From the IMG/VR virus record IMGVR_UViG_3300030060_000057, positions 1 through 42,998 of that record: a DNA stretch of 42,998 nt; one strand, given 5' to 3'. The notes beneath the pieces are model-generated. The model worked only from the letters and a program-made list of their open reading frames with translations, was not told the DNA's origin and did not search any database. This DNA comes from a virus. Below are positions 28,094 through 37,172 of the stretch, one piece after another; the first letter of the stretch is position 1, and every line of letters begins with the position of its first letter. The translations under genes were made by a program, and so were the position numbers.

Positions 28094-28318
28094 ATGCTAG
28101 GTGATGATGAAATAAAAGAAATGCAGGAAGAGGTTCGTGCAATGGAAGCTGAGATCGCAGCTAAGAAGAAAGCACTGCGAGAGGCAAGATATGCAGGGCT
28201 ACGTACAGCAGTACAAGCTCGTAAAGAAGCAGACGATGCCATTAAACAGGAGCTAAAAGAGTTGGGCTATCCATCCACATCCTTCGGTATACCACTATAT
28301 TCTAACTGGAAGTTCTAG
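28094..28318 (+). CDS. coiled-coil protein between nucleases, 74 aa
   Basis: I chose the ATG at 28094 with CAGGAG upstream. Residues 5-55 form a long charged helix (EMQEEVRAMEAEIAAKKK...), and the end reads YPSTSFGIPLYSNWKF. Its TAG overlaps the GTG of endonuclease I (TAGTG), so the two are coupled. A dimeric accessory to the nuclease genes is possible. Confidence 0.68.
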   Translation: MLGDDEIKEMQEEVRAMEAEIAAKKKALREARYAGLRTAVQARKEADDAIKQELKELGYPSTSFGIPLYSNWKF

Positions 28319-28770
28319 TGAACCGAAAGCAGTTTCAAGCAGCATTAAAGTATGGCTACAGGAGTGGGCTAGAGATAAAGGTAAAAGATTATCTTGTAGA
28401 ACACAATGTGCCTATCAAGTACGAAGCTCTCAAGATAGAGTGGGAAGACTTGATGTACCGCACATACACCCCAGACTTTATTCTGCCAAACGGCATCATT
28501 ATAGAAACCAAAGGACGCTTCACATCAGATGACCGTAGGAAACACACGCTCATTAAGAAGCAACACCCCAAACTAGACATACGGTTTGTGTTCGAGAGTT
28601 CAAAACGTAAGTTAAGTAAAGGGGCAAAGACAACCTACAGTCTCTGGTGTGAACGTAATAAGTTTCTGTATGCAGATAGAGTTGTACCACTAGAATGGTT
28701 AAAAGAAAAAGGAAAAGATAATCACCCAGACCTGATTGCTTTCCCACTAAAAAAGATAGAAAGGAAGTAG
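28318..28770 (+). CDS. endonuclease I, Holliday junction resolvase (T7 gp3-like)
   Basis: The 150-residue enzyme cuts branched DNA and, in T7, also breaks down host DNA. The active-site order is preserved: Glu19 in YRSGLEIKVKDYL, Asp53 in YTPDFILPNG, Glu63 and Lys65 in IIIETKGRF. T7 uses Glu20, Asp55, Glu65, Lys67, so the spacing is nearly identical. The start is GTG, overlapping the preceding stop, with GGAAG upstream. It follows the exonuclease, as expected for a recombination/host DNA degradation block. Confidence 0.92.
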   Translation: MNRKQFQAALKYGYRSGLEIKVKDYLVEHNVPIKYEALKIEWEDLMYRTYTPDFILPNGIIIETKGRFTSDDRRKHTLIKKQHPKLDIRFVFESSKRKLSKGAKTTYSLWCERNKFLYADRVVPLEWLKEKGKDNHPDLIAFPLKKIERK

Positions 28771-28771
28771 C

Positions 28772-29113
28772 ATGAAAGGTGAAGACAGAATATTTGTAGA
28801 CTTCGAACCAAATGATTTTGTTATACGAGTAACACCTGTACTGGATGAACACGATAGATGGACAGGAGATATGAAGGTTGGTTATTTAACTCTTGATGAA
28901 AATTATCTGAGCAAAGAAGATTACCAACACGTAGACTTATTAACTAACTTGATGTTAGCTTCAGTTCCACTCATGGAAGAGGATATTAAATTTAGAAATA
29001 CCCTTTACAAGTTCCATGAAGATATGTTAAGAATACAGGAGAAACCGAAGGTAAGTCACACAGAAGACAATGTAGTGCATTTAGATTTCGGCAACAAAGA
29101 ACAGGAGACATAA
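28772..29113 (+). CDS. hypothetical 113-aa acidic protein
   Basis: The gene starts one base after the resolvase stop. The first half is beta-like (RIFVDFEPNDFVIRVTPVL; MKVGYLTLDENY), the second helical (VDLLTNLMLASVPLMEED). No known domain. Its stop overlaps the next start (TAATGG). Confidence 0.68.
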   Translation: MKGEDRIFVDFEPNDFVIRVTPVLDEHDRWTGDMKVGYLTLDENYLSKEDYQHVDLLTNLMLASVPLMEEDIKFRNTLYKFHEDMLRIQEKPKVSHTEDNVVHLDFGNKEQET

Positions 29114-29355
29114 TGGTAGACAATGTAAACAAACCACCACACTATAATCAATCTGGCATTGAATGCATTGATGCCATACAAGCAGCGACAGGTGATGGGT
29201 ACGAGTATTACCTACAGGGTAACATACTAAAGTACTTGTGGCGTTACCGATACAAAAACGGCATTGAGGATTTAAGAAAAGCTCAATGGTATCTGAATAA
29301 ACTAATAGAGGCAAACGATGCAGATCAAAGTGTTCTTGACCTTAAACATAGATGA
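29113..29355 (+). CDS. DUF3310-type protein
   Basis: The 80-residue protein reads NKPPHYNQSGIECIDAIQAA, then YYLQGNILKYLWRYRYKNG and EDLRKAQWYLNKLI, the full signature of DUF3310. This small family is widespread in phages and is often described as nucleotide-kinase-like, although its function is not established. Its neighbours are DNA metabolism genes. It starts within the previous stop. Confidence 0.85.
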   Translation: MVDNVNKPPHYNQSGIECIDAIQAATGDGYEYYLQGNILKYLWRYRYKNGIEDLRKAQWYLNKLIEANDADQSVLDLKHR

Positions 29356-29479
29356 GGATGAATATCCTGTACCTGTAGATGGATCGATGAGGGAAGAGAT
29401 AAACGAAACTCTGCAAGAATTTATTTACGACATAGATGGAATAACAGTTAAAACAATTAATATATTGACAGGAGATTAA
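29318..29479 (+). CDS. 53-aa hypothetical protein
   Basis: The ATG at 29318 overlaps the DUF3310 gene by 38 bases. The protein reads MQIKVFLTLNIDEDEYPVPV, then a helix (MREEINETLQEFIYDI) and GITVKTINILTGD. This strand-helix-strand pattern is common among short marine phage proteins I remember without function. The four-base gap to the next ATG fits the operon. Confidence 0.68.
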   Translation: MQIKVFLTLNIDEDEYPVPVDGSMREEINETLQEFIYDIDGITVKTINILTGD

Positions 29480-29482
29480 AGC

Positions 29483-29692
29483 ATGACTCCAAGAGAATTA
29501 GCAGAGTTAGAAGCCAATAAAACATTTGAAGAGTTTATACTATGGACTAAAAGAGTAGTACTTATTTCTTTTTTATTTCTTATGGTAGTTGTTGTAGCAT
29601 GTAACAATGGAGTTGAGACTGGTAAGAATGCTACTGGTTCTAAGTACAATGGTGAACAGTACAACCCAAGTAACTTAAAGGTAAAAAAATGA
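29483..29692 (+). CDS. single-pass membrane protein or lipoprotein, 69 aa
   Basis: The first 24 residues are polar (MTPRELAELEANKTFEEFIL), then a hydrophobic segment (VVLISFLFLMVVVVAC) and a polar, Asn/Gly-rich end. VVAC fits a lipobox, so lipid attachment is possible, though the leading polar stretch is long. The TGA overlaps the next ATG. It begins a run of three membrane protein genes. Confidence 0.66.
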   Translation: MTPRELAELEANKTFEEFILWTKRVVLISFLFLMVVVVACNNGVETGKNATGSKYNGEQYNPSNLKVKK

Positions 29693-30015
29693 ATAACAGA
29701 GTAACACCTATAGGGTGGGAAAAAACTGTTTTAGGTATAGTAGATGCTTGGAAAAGTATAATGACTATAAAGAACTCACCACTTCGTAACCTACCACCTC
29801 AACTTGGTTTGATGGTATTTTCAATATTAGCTATAATGTGGAGTGGTATTTTTGCATGTATAATAAATAATCCATATGCATTTGCAGTATCTGCAGGTGG
29901 ACACCTTATAATAATTTGTGGTATCTTTATTACAGCCATGACATTTGATAGTGCAGAAAAGTATAGTGCTCCACAAAATTATAACTCACGTGGTACAGGA
30001 GGAGAACACGAATGA
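29689..30015 (+). CDS. two-helix membrane protein, 108 aa
   Basis: After an amphipathic N-terminal part there are two hydrophobic segments (LGLMVFSILAIMWSGIFACII and AFAVSAGGHLIIICGIFITAM) and a polar tail. No enzymatic motif. ATGA overlaps connect it to the genes on both sides. Role unknown; possibly works with the DoxX-like protein. Confidence 0.7.
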   Translation: MNNRVTPIGWEKTVLGIVDAWKSIMTIKNSPLRNLPPQLGLMVFSILAIMWSGIFACIINNPYAFAVSAGGHLIIICGIFITAMTFDSAEKYSAPQNYNSRGTGGEHE

Positions 30016-30440
30016 AATTATTAAAACGAATACCTGATTTTTGTTTAAGTCATTGGTTACTACGTATACCACTGGCTATTGTATTCTTACAACAAGGCAT
30101 AAGTAAATTACCGTTTAGTTTAGATGATGCAGATTCATGGGAGTTACCATACTTAGTTTGGTGGTTTGTTGTCTATGGTGAAATAGGGGCTGGCATTGGA
30201 CTAATATTTAGTGGCATTATGGTTTCTAAGATAGCAGGAGATTATATTTGGGATTTTTGGATTCAAGACTTAGGAGATCTTCTAACAAGATTTTCTGGTA
30301 TTGTAATGTGTTGTATCGTAACTGGAGTTATATGGATAAGTGAACCTGCTAGTTTCTGGGATGTTATTTTGTACGATAATTTACATGTATTTTTATGGGT
30401 AGGTGGACTATTTTTTGCATTGAGAGGAAGCAGAACATGA
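30012..30440 (+). CDS. DoxX-like membrane protein
   Basis: The 142-residue protein has four hydrophobic segments. The N-terminal part LLRIPLAIVFLQQGISKLP and the YGEIGAGIGLIFSG segment are in the style of the DoxX/SURF4 family of small quinone- or redox-related membrane proteins. Its stop overlaps the ribonucleotide reductase start (ATGA), so the two are co-translated. It would be an auxiliary metabolic gene; what it does for the phage is not known. The family call is moderate. Confidence 0.68.
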   Translation: MKLLKRIPDFCLSHWLLRIPLAIVFLQQGISKLPFSLDDADSWELPYLVWWFVVYGEIGAGIGLIFSGIMVSKIAGDYIWDFWIQDLGDLLTRFSGIVMCCIVTGVIWISEPASFWDVILYDNLHVFLWVGGLFFALRGSRT

Positions 30441-32335
30441 GCAATTTATTACCAACAGACTATCAAAGTTTTATACACAAGTCACGTTATGCAAAGTACT
30501 TTGATGGTAAAGGGCGTGAAAACTGGGGAGAAACAGTAGAACGATACATGGATAATGTAGTTCGTAAGGTTGCAGGTAATGACACGTACATCAATGAGAT
30601 ACGTGATGCAATCTTAGGCTTGGAGATCATGCCAAGCATGAGAGCCATGATGACTGCAGGACCTGCATTAGACAGGGATAATACAGCAGGTTACAATTGT
30701 TCATACTTACCTGTTGACGATCCTAAGTCTTTTGATGAGGCCATGTTCATCTTGCTCTGTGGCACTGGTGTCGGGTTCAGTGTGGAAAGACAGTTCGTCC
30801 AGAAACTTCCTGAAATTCCTGAACTGTTCGTCAGTGACACTACTATCGTTGTCAAAGACAGTAAAGAGGGGTGGGCGAAAGCGTTCAGACAATTGTTAGC
30901 ACTCCTATGGGCAGGTGAGATACCCAAGTGGGATGTCTCAGAGGTACGTCCTGCAGGTGCAAGACTCAAGACATTCGGTGGACGTGCTAGTGGACCTGCT
31001 CCATTGATTGAACTATTTAATTTCTCAGTTCAGACATTTAAAAATGCACAAGGCCGTAGGCTAACGTCTATGGAATGCCATGATTTAATGTGTTTTATTG
31101 GACAGATAGTAGTTGTAGGTGGTGTACGTAGGTCAGCAATGATTAGTTTATCTAACTTGAGTGATGATCGTATGCGTCATGCTAAGTCAGGACAGTGGTG
31201 GGAGACTGCTGCACACAGAGCATTGGCTAACAACTCAGTTTCTTACACAGAAAAGCCTGATATTGAAACATTCATGCGTGAGTGGCTATCTCTTGTGGAG
31301 AGTAAGTCAGGTGAAAGAGGAGTATTCAACCGTGAAGCATCTAAAAAGCAAGCTGCAAAGTATGGTAGGCGTGATCCAGAACATGAGTTTGGAACTAACC
31401 CTTGCAGTGAGATTATACTTAGACCATATCAGTTCTGTAATCTTACTGAAGTCGTGGTTAGAGCTACAGATACGTATGATACCCTCGCACGTAAGGTCAA
31501 GTTGGCAACGATTCTTGGCACTATTCAGTCTTCCTTCACTAAGTTCCCATATCTGCGAAAAGTGTGGCAACGAAATACCGAAGAAGAACGACTGTTGGGT
31601 GTGTCGCTCACTGGAATAATGGACAATCCTTTGATGACCATGAAGAACAAAGGTCTTGAAAGCACATTGTCCAAGCTACGTGAGGTTGCTGTAGAGACAA
31701 ACGCAGAGTGGGCAGAGAGGCTGAAGATTAATCCTTCTGTGGCTATCACCTGTGTTAAACCATCTGGCACTGTGTCTCAGCTTGTAGACTCAGCCAGTGG
31801 TATTCATGCAAGACATTCCCCCTACTACATACGTACTGTACGTGGTGATAATAAAGACCCACTCACACAGTTTATGATAGATCAGGGAATACCAAATGAA
31901 CCATGTGTGTTCAAAGGTGACACGACTACTGTGTTCAGCTTTCCTGTGATGTCACCTAACAGGGCTGTAACACGTAATGATATGACTGCCATAGAACAAC
32001 TAGAGATGTGGCTTACGTATCAACGTTACTGGTGTGAACACAAACCATCAGTGACTATCTCTGTGCGTGATGATGAGTGGCTAACTGTTGGTGCATTTGT
32101 GTACGAACATTTTGATGAAATGTCAGGTGTGTCATTCTTACCACACTCTGATCATACTTATCAGCAAGCACCATATCAGGATTGCACACGAGAAGAATAT
32201 AAGGCATTACTTAAATCAATGCCAAAACAAATCAACTGGGAAGCTCTGTCAGAGTATGAACAGGAAGATAACACCGTAGCTATGCAGACAATGGCTTGCT
32301 CTGGCGATGTCTGTGAAATTGTAGATTTAACATAA
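30437..32335 (+). CDS. class II (B12-dependent) ribonucleotide reductase
   Basis: The 632-residue enzyme converts ribonucleoside triphosphates to deoxy forms, using adenosylcobalamin. I chose the ATG at 30437 because it overlaps the DoxX TGA. The family shows GYNCSYLPV (Cys88), CGTGVGFSVER, the radical-site NPCSEIILRPYQFCNL (Cys323, Glu325, Cys334) and a C-terminal redox pair ACSGDVCEIVDL (Cys621, Cys626). Cys88/Cys334 form the reducible pair by comparison with the Lactobacillus enzyme. There is no small (radical) subunit gene, which fits the monomeric class II type and suggests a host able to obtain B12. Confidence 0.92.
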   Translation: MSNLLPTDYQSFIHKSRYAKYFDGKGRENWGETVERYMDNVVRKVAGNDTYINEIRDAILGLEIMPSMRAMMTAGPALDRDNTAGYNCSYLPVDDPKSFDEAMFILLCGTGVGFSVERQFVQKLPEIPELFVSDTTIVVKDSKEGWAKAFRQLLALLWAGEIPKWDVSEVRPAGARLKTFGGRASGPAPLIELFNFSVQTFKNAQGRRLTSMECHDLMCFIGQIVVVGGVRRSAMISLSNLSDDRMRHAKSGQWWETAAHRALANNSVSYTEKPDIETFMREWLSLVESKSGERGVFNREASKKQAAKYGRRDPEHEFGTNPCSEIILRPYQFCNLTEVVVRATDTYDTLARKVKLATILGTIQSSFTKFPYLRKVWQRNTEEERLLGVSLTGIMDNPLMTMKNKGLESTLSKLREVAVETNAEWAERLKINPSVAITCVKPSGTVSQLVDSASGIHARHSPYYIRTVRGDNKDPLTQFMIDQGIPNEPCVFKGDTTTVFSFPVMSPNRAVTRNDMTAIEQLEMWLTYQRYWCEHKPSVTISVRDDEWLTVGAFVYEHFDEMSGVSFLPHSDHTYQQAPYQDCTREEYKALLKSMPKQINWEALSEYEQEDNTVAMQTMACSGDVCEIVDLT

Positions 32336-32345
32336 GGAGAGTATC

Positions 32346-32819
32346 ATGTTACAACCAATCAAAGGATCATATTACAGAAGATTTCAACCACAGTCATACG
32401 AAGAGAATGACAGTAAAGCTAAAACAGTAATAACAGATTACTTAGTTAGCAATGGACACAACATTCTTGATACACAGGAAGACTTCTCGTTTGATATAAA
32501 GAGTGAGAAGAATGACGGTATGTATTACAGTGAAGTAGAAATGAAGAACCAATGGACAGGCGATTGGAATCCTAAATGGACAGAGATACGCATACCATAC
32601 CGCAAGTACAGACTGATTAATAAGTATAAGGAAGTACAGGGTGACAAGACATACTGTAACTTCTATGTGATACGTCAGGACTGTAAGCAAGCATGGAGAA
32701 TCAAAGACTATCAACTTACAGAAGATTGTGCAAAGGAGATATGGTTAGCTAATGCTAGACGTAGAGAATACTTCTTTCACATTCCATACACAGAAGCAGA
32801 ATTAATCAACTTAGCATAA
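32346..32819 (+). CDS. probable PD-(D/E)xK-type nuclease, 157 aa
   Basis: Residues about 28-75 read VITDYLVSNGHNILDTQED, FSFDIKSEKN and YYSEVEMKNQW; the D...ExK spacing (DIKS... EVEMK) fits a restriction-endonuclease-like active site. Then IRIPYRKYRL and CNFYVIRQDCKQAW follow. Similar small phage proteins share 'EVExKNQW'. The role is inferred, perhaps in DNA processing. AAGGAGAGTATC precedes the ATG. Confidence 0.66.
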   Translation: MLQPIKGSYYRRFQPQSYEENDSKAKTVITDYLVSNGHNILDTQEDFSFDIKSEKNDGMYYSEVEMKNQWTGDWNPKWTEIRIPYRKYRLINKYKEVQGDKTYCNFYVIRQDCKQAWRIKDYQLTEDCAKEIWLANARRREYFFHIPYTEAELINLA

Positions 32820-32831
32820 GGAGAATATCAT

Positions 32832-33059
32832 ATGTCATATACACAAAAGAAAACTCGTAAGGAACGTGGACTTGGCAAGTATGATGCACCATTAAAGTTT
32901 CAGTTCGAGCAAGGATACGGAGACTTTAAACGTGGAAGGGTGGGTAATCCTTTCCACAAACACACGATGCAACATCGTGAATGGAATAGGGGATTTAACA
33001 AAGCCTATTTCGAGCAGTTAAAAAAGGTAAAACAACATGAAGCTAGAGCAAGAGGCTAG
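32832..33059 (+). CDS. small basic protein, 75 aa
   Basis: AAGGAGAATATCAT precedes the ATG. The protein is basic and aromatic (KERGLGKYDAPLKF, EQGYGDFKRGRVGNPF, REWNRGFNKAYF). The 'GYxDFxxG...NPF...REWxRGFN' pattern loosely resembles ribosome modulation factor-type proteins; this is a guess. It overlaps MazG by 23 bases. Confidence 0.66.
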   Translation: MSYTQKKTRKERGLGKYDAPLKFQFEQGYGDFKRGRVGNPFHKHTMQHREWNRGFNKAYFEQLKKVKQHEARARG

Positions 33060-33399
33060 GAAATTTATGGAGCATAAATATGAGAACGTAGACTTTAAGT
33101 CATATCAGGACATGGCATCAGAAACTGCTGTGTATAAGACAGAACACGCTGTAATCTACCCTGCATTGGGCTTGGCTGCAGAGGCAGGTGAGGTAGCAAA
33201 CAAAGTAAAGAAGATATTACGTGATGGTAACTTCAATCGTGAAGCTATAGCAGATGAGGTGGGGGATTGCTTGTGGTACATTGCTGCACTGTGTCGTGAT
33301 CTGAATGTAGACATGAAAGACCTTGCAAAGAATAACCTACGAAAGTTACATGACAGAAAGCTTAGAGGAGTTATACAAGGAAGCGGAGACAAACGATGA
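33037..33399 (+). CDS. mazG: MazG-type nucleotide pyrophosphohydrolase
   Basis: The 120-residue protein hydrolyses nucleoside triphosphates or the alarmone ppGpp to keep host metabolism active. The signature EAGEV (Glu49, Glu52) and DEVGDCLWYIAALC (Glu74, Asp77) is the ExxE/ExxD metal site. I keep the ATG at 33037; an internal ATG at 33067 also has a good AGGAAA site and may be the real start. Its TGA overlaps the next ATG. MazG genes are common in marine phages. Confidence 0.9.
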   Translation: MKLEQEARKFMEHKYENVDFKSYQDMASETAVYKTEHAVIYPALGLAAEAGEVANKVKKILRDGNFNREAIADEVGDCLWYIAALCRDLNVDMKDLAKNNLRKLHDRKLRGVIQGSGDKR

Positions 33400-33542
33400 A
33401 CTACTGTGACATGAAAGGCTTAATATGGCCTGTGTTGTTCTGTATATTTGTTATATGCATACTGCCTGTGCTACTGGTAGACAACGCCAAGTACTGTAAA
33501 CAGAGTATCGTTCCATGTTATCCTTGGACAATACCAGAATAA
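33396..33542 (+). CDS. 48-aa membrane peptide with cysteines, last gene of the rightward operon
   Basis: ATG overlaps the MazG TGA and GGAG is upstream. One transmembrane segment (GLIWPVLFCIFVICILPVLLV) is followed by a Cys-containing polar end (YCKQSIVPCYPW). The gene ends just before the terminator. It could be an inner membrane inhibitor or a small lysis-related peptide. Confidence 0.66.
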   Translation: MNYCDMKGLIWPVLFCIFVICILPVLLVDNAKYCKQSIVPCYPWTIPE

Positions 33543-33547
33543 AAAAT

Positions 33548-33573
33548 GGGGGCTTAATTGCCCCCTTACTTTT
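33548..33573 (+). terminator. bidirectional intrinsic terminator
   Basis: GGGGGC (33548-33553), TTAATT loop, GCCCCC (33560-33565), with AAAAAA before and TTACTTTTT after. The A-run on one side and T-run on the other make it work in both directions. It separates the plus-strand early operon from the converging minus-strand late segment, whose last stop lies at its right edge. Confidence 0.9.
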
Positions 33574-36500
33574 TAGTTGAAGTATTTTATTTTGCAGTAT
33601 TCTGCATATTCCATCATATCTTCCAAACTTCGTATGTCAGGTAGTCTACCATCGTTGTTCTCTTTAAACATTACGATACCATACTTTCTATCATCTTTGT
33701 TTAGACGTGACAGTGTGTCAACTACGATTGCAACCTCAGATGCACCGCCATAGCGTGGATCATTAAACTCTTCACGTAGACTACGTGCAGCTTGTGACAC
33801 ACCTTTCCTAGCAAATATGTTTTGTTTTGTTTTATCTGTAGGGTGCATGTCTTTTGCAAGTTCTTGTACAACGTCTACCATCGTAGGTAATGCTGCACTT
33901 ATAAACTCATTCTCTGCTAGTTTATTTGCAGGAATACGTGACTTGCTTCCTAGTTGAAATGTTGGATCAGAAAACCCTATCTCTTTTAGATAGCTCATTG
34001 TATCATTATCACGTTCAGTTACAGTAAGACCTAGAAATAAACGTGAGGCAGCATCAGGACGTTGTAGTTTTTTACCATCTATATTTACACGTTGTGGAAG
34101 TTCTTCTTCAAATGACGGTGCAGCTAGACCACGTTGTGCAAACACTTCATAGAAAGCACGTACACTGGCATTCTCTCCATATGGTAGGTTTGTATCTGGT
34201 GTAATACTACCCTTAAAGTCTTTTGCTTCTGTTGTTCGTGCATCTTGAGCACGTTGAGCCTCAGTCAACTGAAATACTGGTGTTAAGAAAGTAGCAGAAT
34301 ATTGACCAACTAAACGCCCAATAGTTTTAGAACGTTTTTCTTCATCAATTATATCTTCAGTTCCCTTAACAATATCTATAATTTCATTTACAAATACATT
34401 ACCTGTGCCTGTACGTAAAGTAGAACCTAAGAATGTTTCAGCAATCTCTTTCATATCCATGCCGTACCACGTATCTAAAGTTCCCTCTTGTTCTCTTGCT
34501 ACATACTCAGTAATCCATGCCATCTGTCTTAATGGGAACTGTGCAGATATGTCTACCTGATTTTCCCCATCTGTTACCATTGTATAATCCTCTGTTCCAA
34601 AACCTGCCTGACGCATGTCGTAGAATGTTTTCATTGTGGCTAGGCCAACAAGGTTACGTGATATATCTTGACGATCACGAGCAGTTAAACCTGCTGCACG
34701 AGAATCTTTACTAATGGCTTTACGTATAGGTACAAGCATAGCACCTGCAGTATTCTGTGCCATGTACTCTAGTGAGTTAAACATAAATCGTGGGAATGGT
34801 ATGATTACAGTAAGACCCATTTTAGTTATACCATCAGATATAGCTTTGAATGGTGCAAAGTCTGGTTGTTTAGCATAGGTAACATCCAATGCTTTTTGTG
34901 TAGACCTCTCTACCATATCTAAGAAAGATGAAGCACCCTGTGGACGTACACTTGGTGCATCTTTTAGTATCTCATCTATCTTACCTTCCTTCAAAGCAGT
35001 CTGTAAATCAATTCCCCAGTTTGTTTTTACCTGACGCTCAAGGTCAGACATAAATGTAGCACGTCTAATTACATGTTCCTGCCAACGGTTAGGTCCATTG
35101 ACTGTCCACACCATATCTTCTATGCGTGACATTACATTGTCTGCACCTTTACCCACAAGTGTCTGTGCCTTACCACGTCCTGTATATTCTTGTATCTCGT
35201 TAATGTTATGAAACATCTTTTCAAACTGTTCAGTTAGCTCTGGACGATCTAATATATAGTTTGTAAATTCTTCTGCTCTTGTCTGATCTTTAAACAAATA
35301 ACGTAAGTTATTAAATGAACCAGACCAAGTTCCATCACGAACAAGTGGGTTGATAGAGTTATGAAACTTTAATAATGCTTTTGGTGTAGATGCACCTGCC
35401 ATACGAGCATTACCGTATGTAAGTAAAGCAGTGTCCATAACATCTGCTATGCTTTCCATTGGTGCTCTGATTAAACCTGACTGTAAGTTTCGCATTGTAG
35501 TTGCTAGTGATGAAACCATCATACCACGTCTTACATTCTCTGTACGTAATACTGTTCCTGTCCACAGTCTACCGAATGCTTTTTGTGTTTCTATTCTAGC
35601 TTTAGTTTCCTGTGCCTCTTTGACTGACGCAGGTTTGACACGTTTTATTTGTGACAACTGGTTAAGTAGTTTACCTGCCTGTGATCCAGAACCAACAACA
35701 CCAAGCACATACTCTTCGAATGCCAATCCATTTTTAGTTAGTTGTTCAAGTAATTCTTCAGAGCCAAGTAGCTCCTTGTTCATTGTCAGTTCAAACAATT
35801 TATCTACAAGACGTTCATCACCTGTTGTTTCCAATGCTGCTGCAAATTTAGGGTTATTTTTTAAACCCACTACAGTAGACACAAACATATTCATTTTGTC
35901 TGGATCAAGTATTGGTATAGCTAATGACTCATCATTGATTGCGTAGTCAGTAAGTTTAACTGTCTCGCCATTAGTACCTACATAACCCATGTCAGTCATG
36001 TAGTCGTTTAGTTTTTTCTTTCCTGTTTCACGCACAAGAGTAGGGTCAACTGCCAAATTACCATTGGGTAGTTCTGTTGATATAGTTACATTAAACTGTT
36101 CTTCAAACTCTCTAATTATTTTATTTCTTATGTCAGCATTTTCATTGGCTGTTTTCTTGGCTAACCGTTTAATGTCGTAGGCACGTAAACCCTCATTAGT
36201 CATTGCCTCTTGCACGTCATGGTATGCACCTCGTCCACCACTCAATGCTCTCCAACCTTTGTTAATGCCTGATGTAGCTAGTTTAGCACCCGGAATAGCA
36301 CTTGCTACATTTAGTGTAGCCATCAACGCTTCTGTTGCTGCACCCTTGTAGTTACCATCTTTTAACTGTTCTTGCATAGCTGCCCAGTTGTGAGGAACTT
36401 CAAATGCTGCATTTACAGGATTCAAAAATTCATCTACTACCATAATGGCATTAAAGTCTTCTATGCTTATGTAATCACGCTCAACTGCAAAGAATAATTG

Positions 36501-37160
36501 TTGTGCAGCTTTACGCATGTAAGCATTGCGATTATTTAAATAGTAATCTGCAGTTTCAAATTGCAGCTTTATTGCATCCTCATTATTTTGCAATACCATT
36601 GCACGAATATCATCTTGACTAGGAATTTTTTCATCAACAAAACCAAATTGTTTTCTATAATTATAATATTCAATAGCTTGGTTTACTTGATTTTGAATAT
36701 CCTGTTGATATTCTAAGTCATCTTCTAGTTTATTATATGCTTCTGTACGCATGTCATCTAACACTTCTACAAGTGTCATGTCTTCACGCTTTGCCATTTT
36801 TTCTGTGGGTGGTAATAATAGTTGTGCTTCACGATTAGTAAGAGATAGACGAGTATCAATCATAGCTTCTTCAGCTTCAAATGCTTCTCTAACCAAAGCT
36901 CTTTTTCTTTCATCAACAGGTAAATCAGTTTGCCTAGTGATTAATGCATCAAATGCATCATCAATAGTATTTTCGCCTACAGGTTCATCATATATGGGGG
37001 AAGTTGTGTCTACTATTTCTTTAGTAGAAAAAATATTTACACCAGAATCTAGTTCTTCCTGTGTAAATGTACGCATATCTGTTTGATCCGTGGTTACAGA
37101 CTGCTCTTCTATAATTTCTGGTTTAGTTGTAAGAAATTTACTGGGATCAATTCCTGCCAT
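33573..37160 (-). CDS. very large virion protein, probable ejection/internal protein, 1195 aa
   Basis: This is the largest gene, placed at the downstream end of the right late segment, as T7 gp16-type ejection proteins are. The first 160 residues are acidic. A long helical region follows, and several hydrophobic patches occur around residues 285-310 and 775-815 (GLTVIIPFPRFMFNSLEYM). There are NGPNRWQEHVIRRA and DKTKQNIFARKG segments toward the C-terminus. No peptidase or transglycosylase motif could be recognised. The upstream neighbours are other long helical virion proteins. Role by position: DNA ejection through the envelope. Confidence 0.75.
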   Translation of the reverse strand: MAGIDPSKFLTTKPEIIEEQSVTTDQTDMRTFTQEELDSGVNIFSTKEIVDTTSPIYDEPVGENTIDDAFDALITRQTDLPVDERKRALVREAFEAEEAMIDTRLSLTNREAQLLLPPTEKMAKREDMTLVEVLDDMRTEAYNKLEDDLEYQQDIQNQVNQAIEYYNYRKQFGFVDEKIPSQDDIRAMVLQNNEDAIKLQFETADYYLNNRNAYMRKAAQQLFFAVERDYISIEDFNAIMVVDEFLNPVNAAFEVPHNWAAMQEQLKDGNYKGAATEALMATLNVASAIPGAKLATSGINKGWRALSGGRGAYHDVQEAMTNEGLRAYDIKRLAKKTANENADIRNKIIREFEEQFNVTISTELPNGNLAVDPTLVRETGKKKLNDYMTDMGYVGTNGETVKLTDYAINDESLAIPILDPDKMNMFVSTVVGLKNNPKFAAALETTGDERLVDKLFELTMNKELLGSEELLEQLTKNGLAFEEYVLGVVGSGSQAGKLLNQLSQIKRVKPASVKEAQETKARIETQKAFGRLWTGTVLRTENVRRGMMVSSLATTMRNLQSGLIRAPMESIADVMDTALLTYGNARMAGASTPKALLKFHNSINPLVRDGTWSGSFNNLRYLFKDQTRAEEFTNYILDRPELTEQFEKMFHNINEIQEYTGRGKAQTLVGKGADNVMSRIEDMVWTVNGPNRWQEHVIRRATFMSDLERQVKTNWGIDLQTALKEGKIDEILKDAPSVRPQGASSFLDMVERSTQKALDVTYAKQPDFAPFKAISDGITKMGLTVIIPFPRFMFNSLEYMAQNTAGAMLVPIRKAISKDSRAAGLTARDRQDISRNLVGLATMKTFYDMRQAGFGTEDYTMVTDGENQVDISAQFPLRQMAWITEYVAREQEGTLDTWYGMDMKEIAETFLGSTLRTGTGNVFVNEIIDIVKGTEDIIDEEKRSKTIGRLVGQYSATFLTPVFQLTEAQRAQDARTTEAKDFKGSITPDTNLPYGENASVRAFYEVFAQRGLAAPSFEEELPQRVNIDGKKLQRPDAASRLFLGLTVTERDNDTMSYLKEIGFSDPTFQLGSKSRIPANKLAENEFISAALPTMVDVVQELAKDMHPTDKTKQNIFARKGVSQAARSLREEFNDPRYGGASEVAIVVDTLSRLNKDDRKYGIVMFKENNDGRLPDIRSLEDMMEYAEYCKIKYFN

Positions 37161-37172
37161 GTTCTACCTTTA

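Noticed and set aside
35431-35946. 171-residue frame opposite the 1195-residue gene
   Set aside because: Ser/Ile-rich shadow of a real minus-strand gene, with no ribosome binding site and no operon context. The same applies to 744-1253, 11081-11485, 36751-37086 and 38375-38797.
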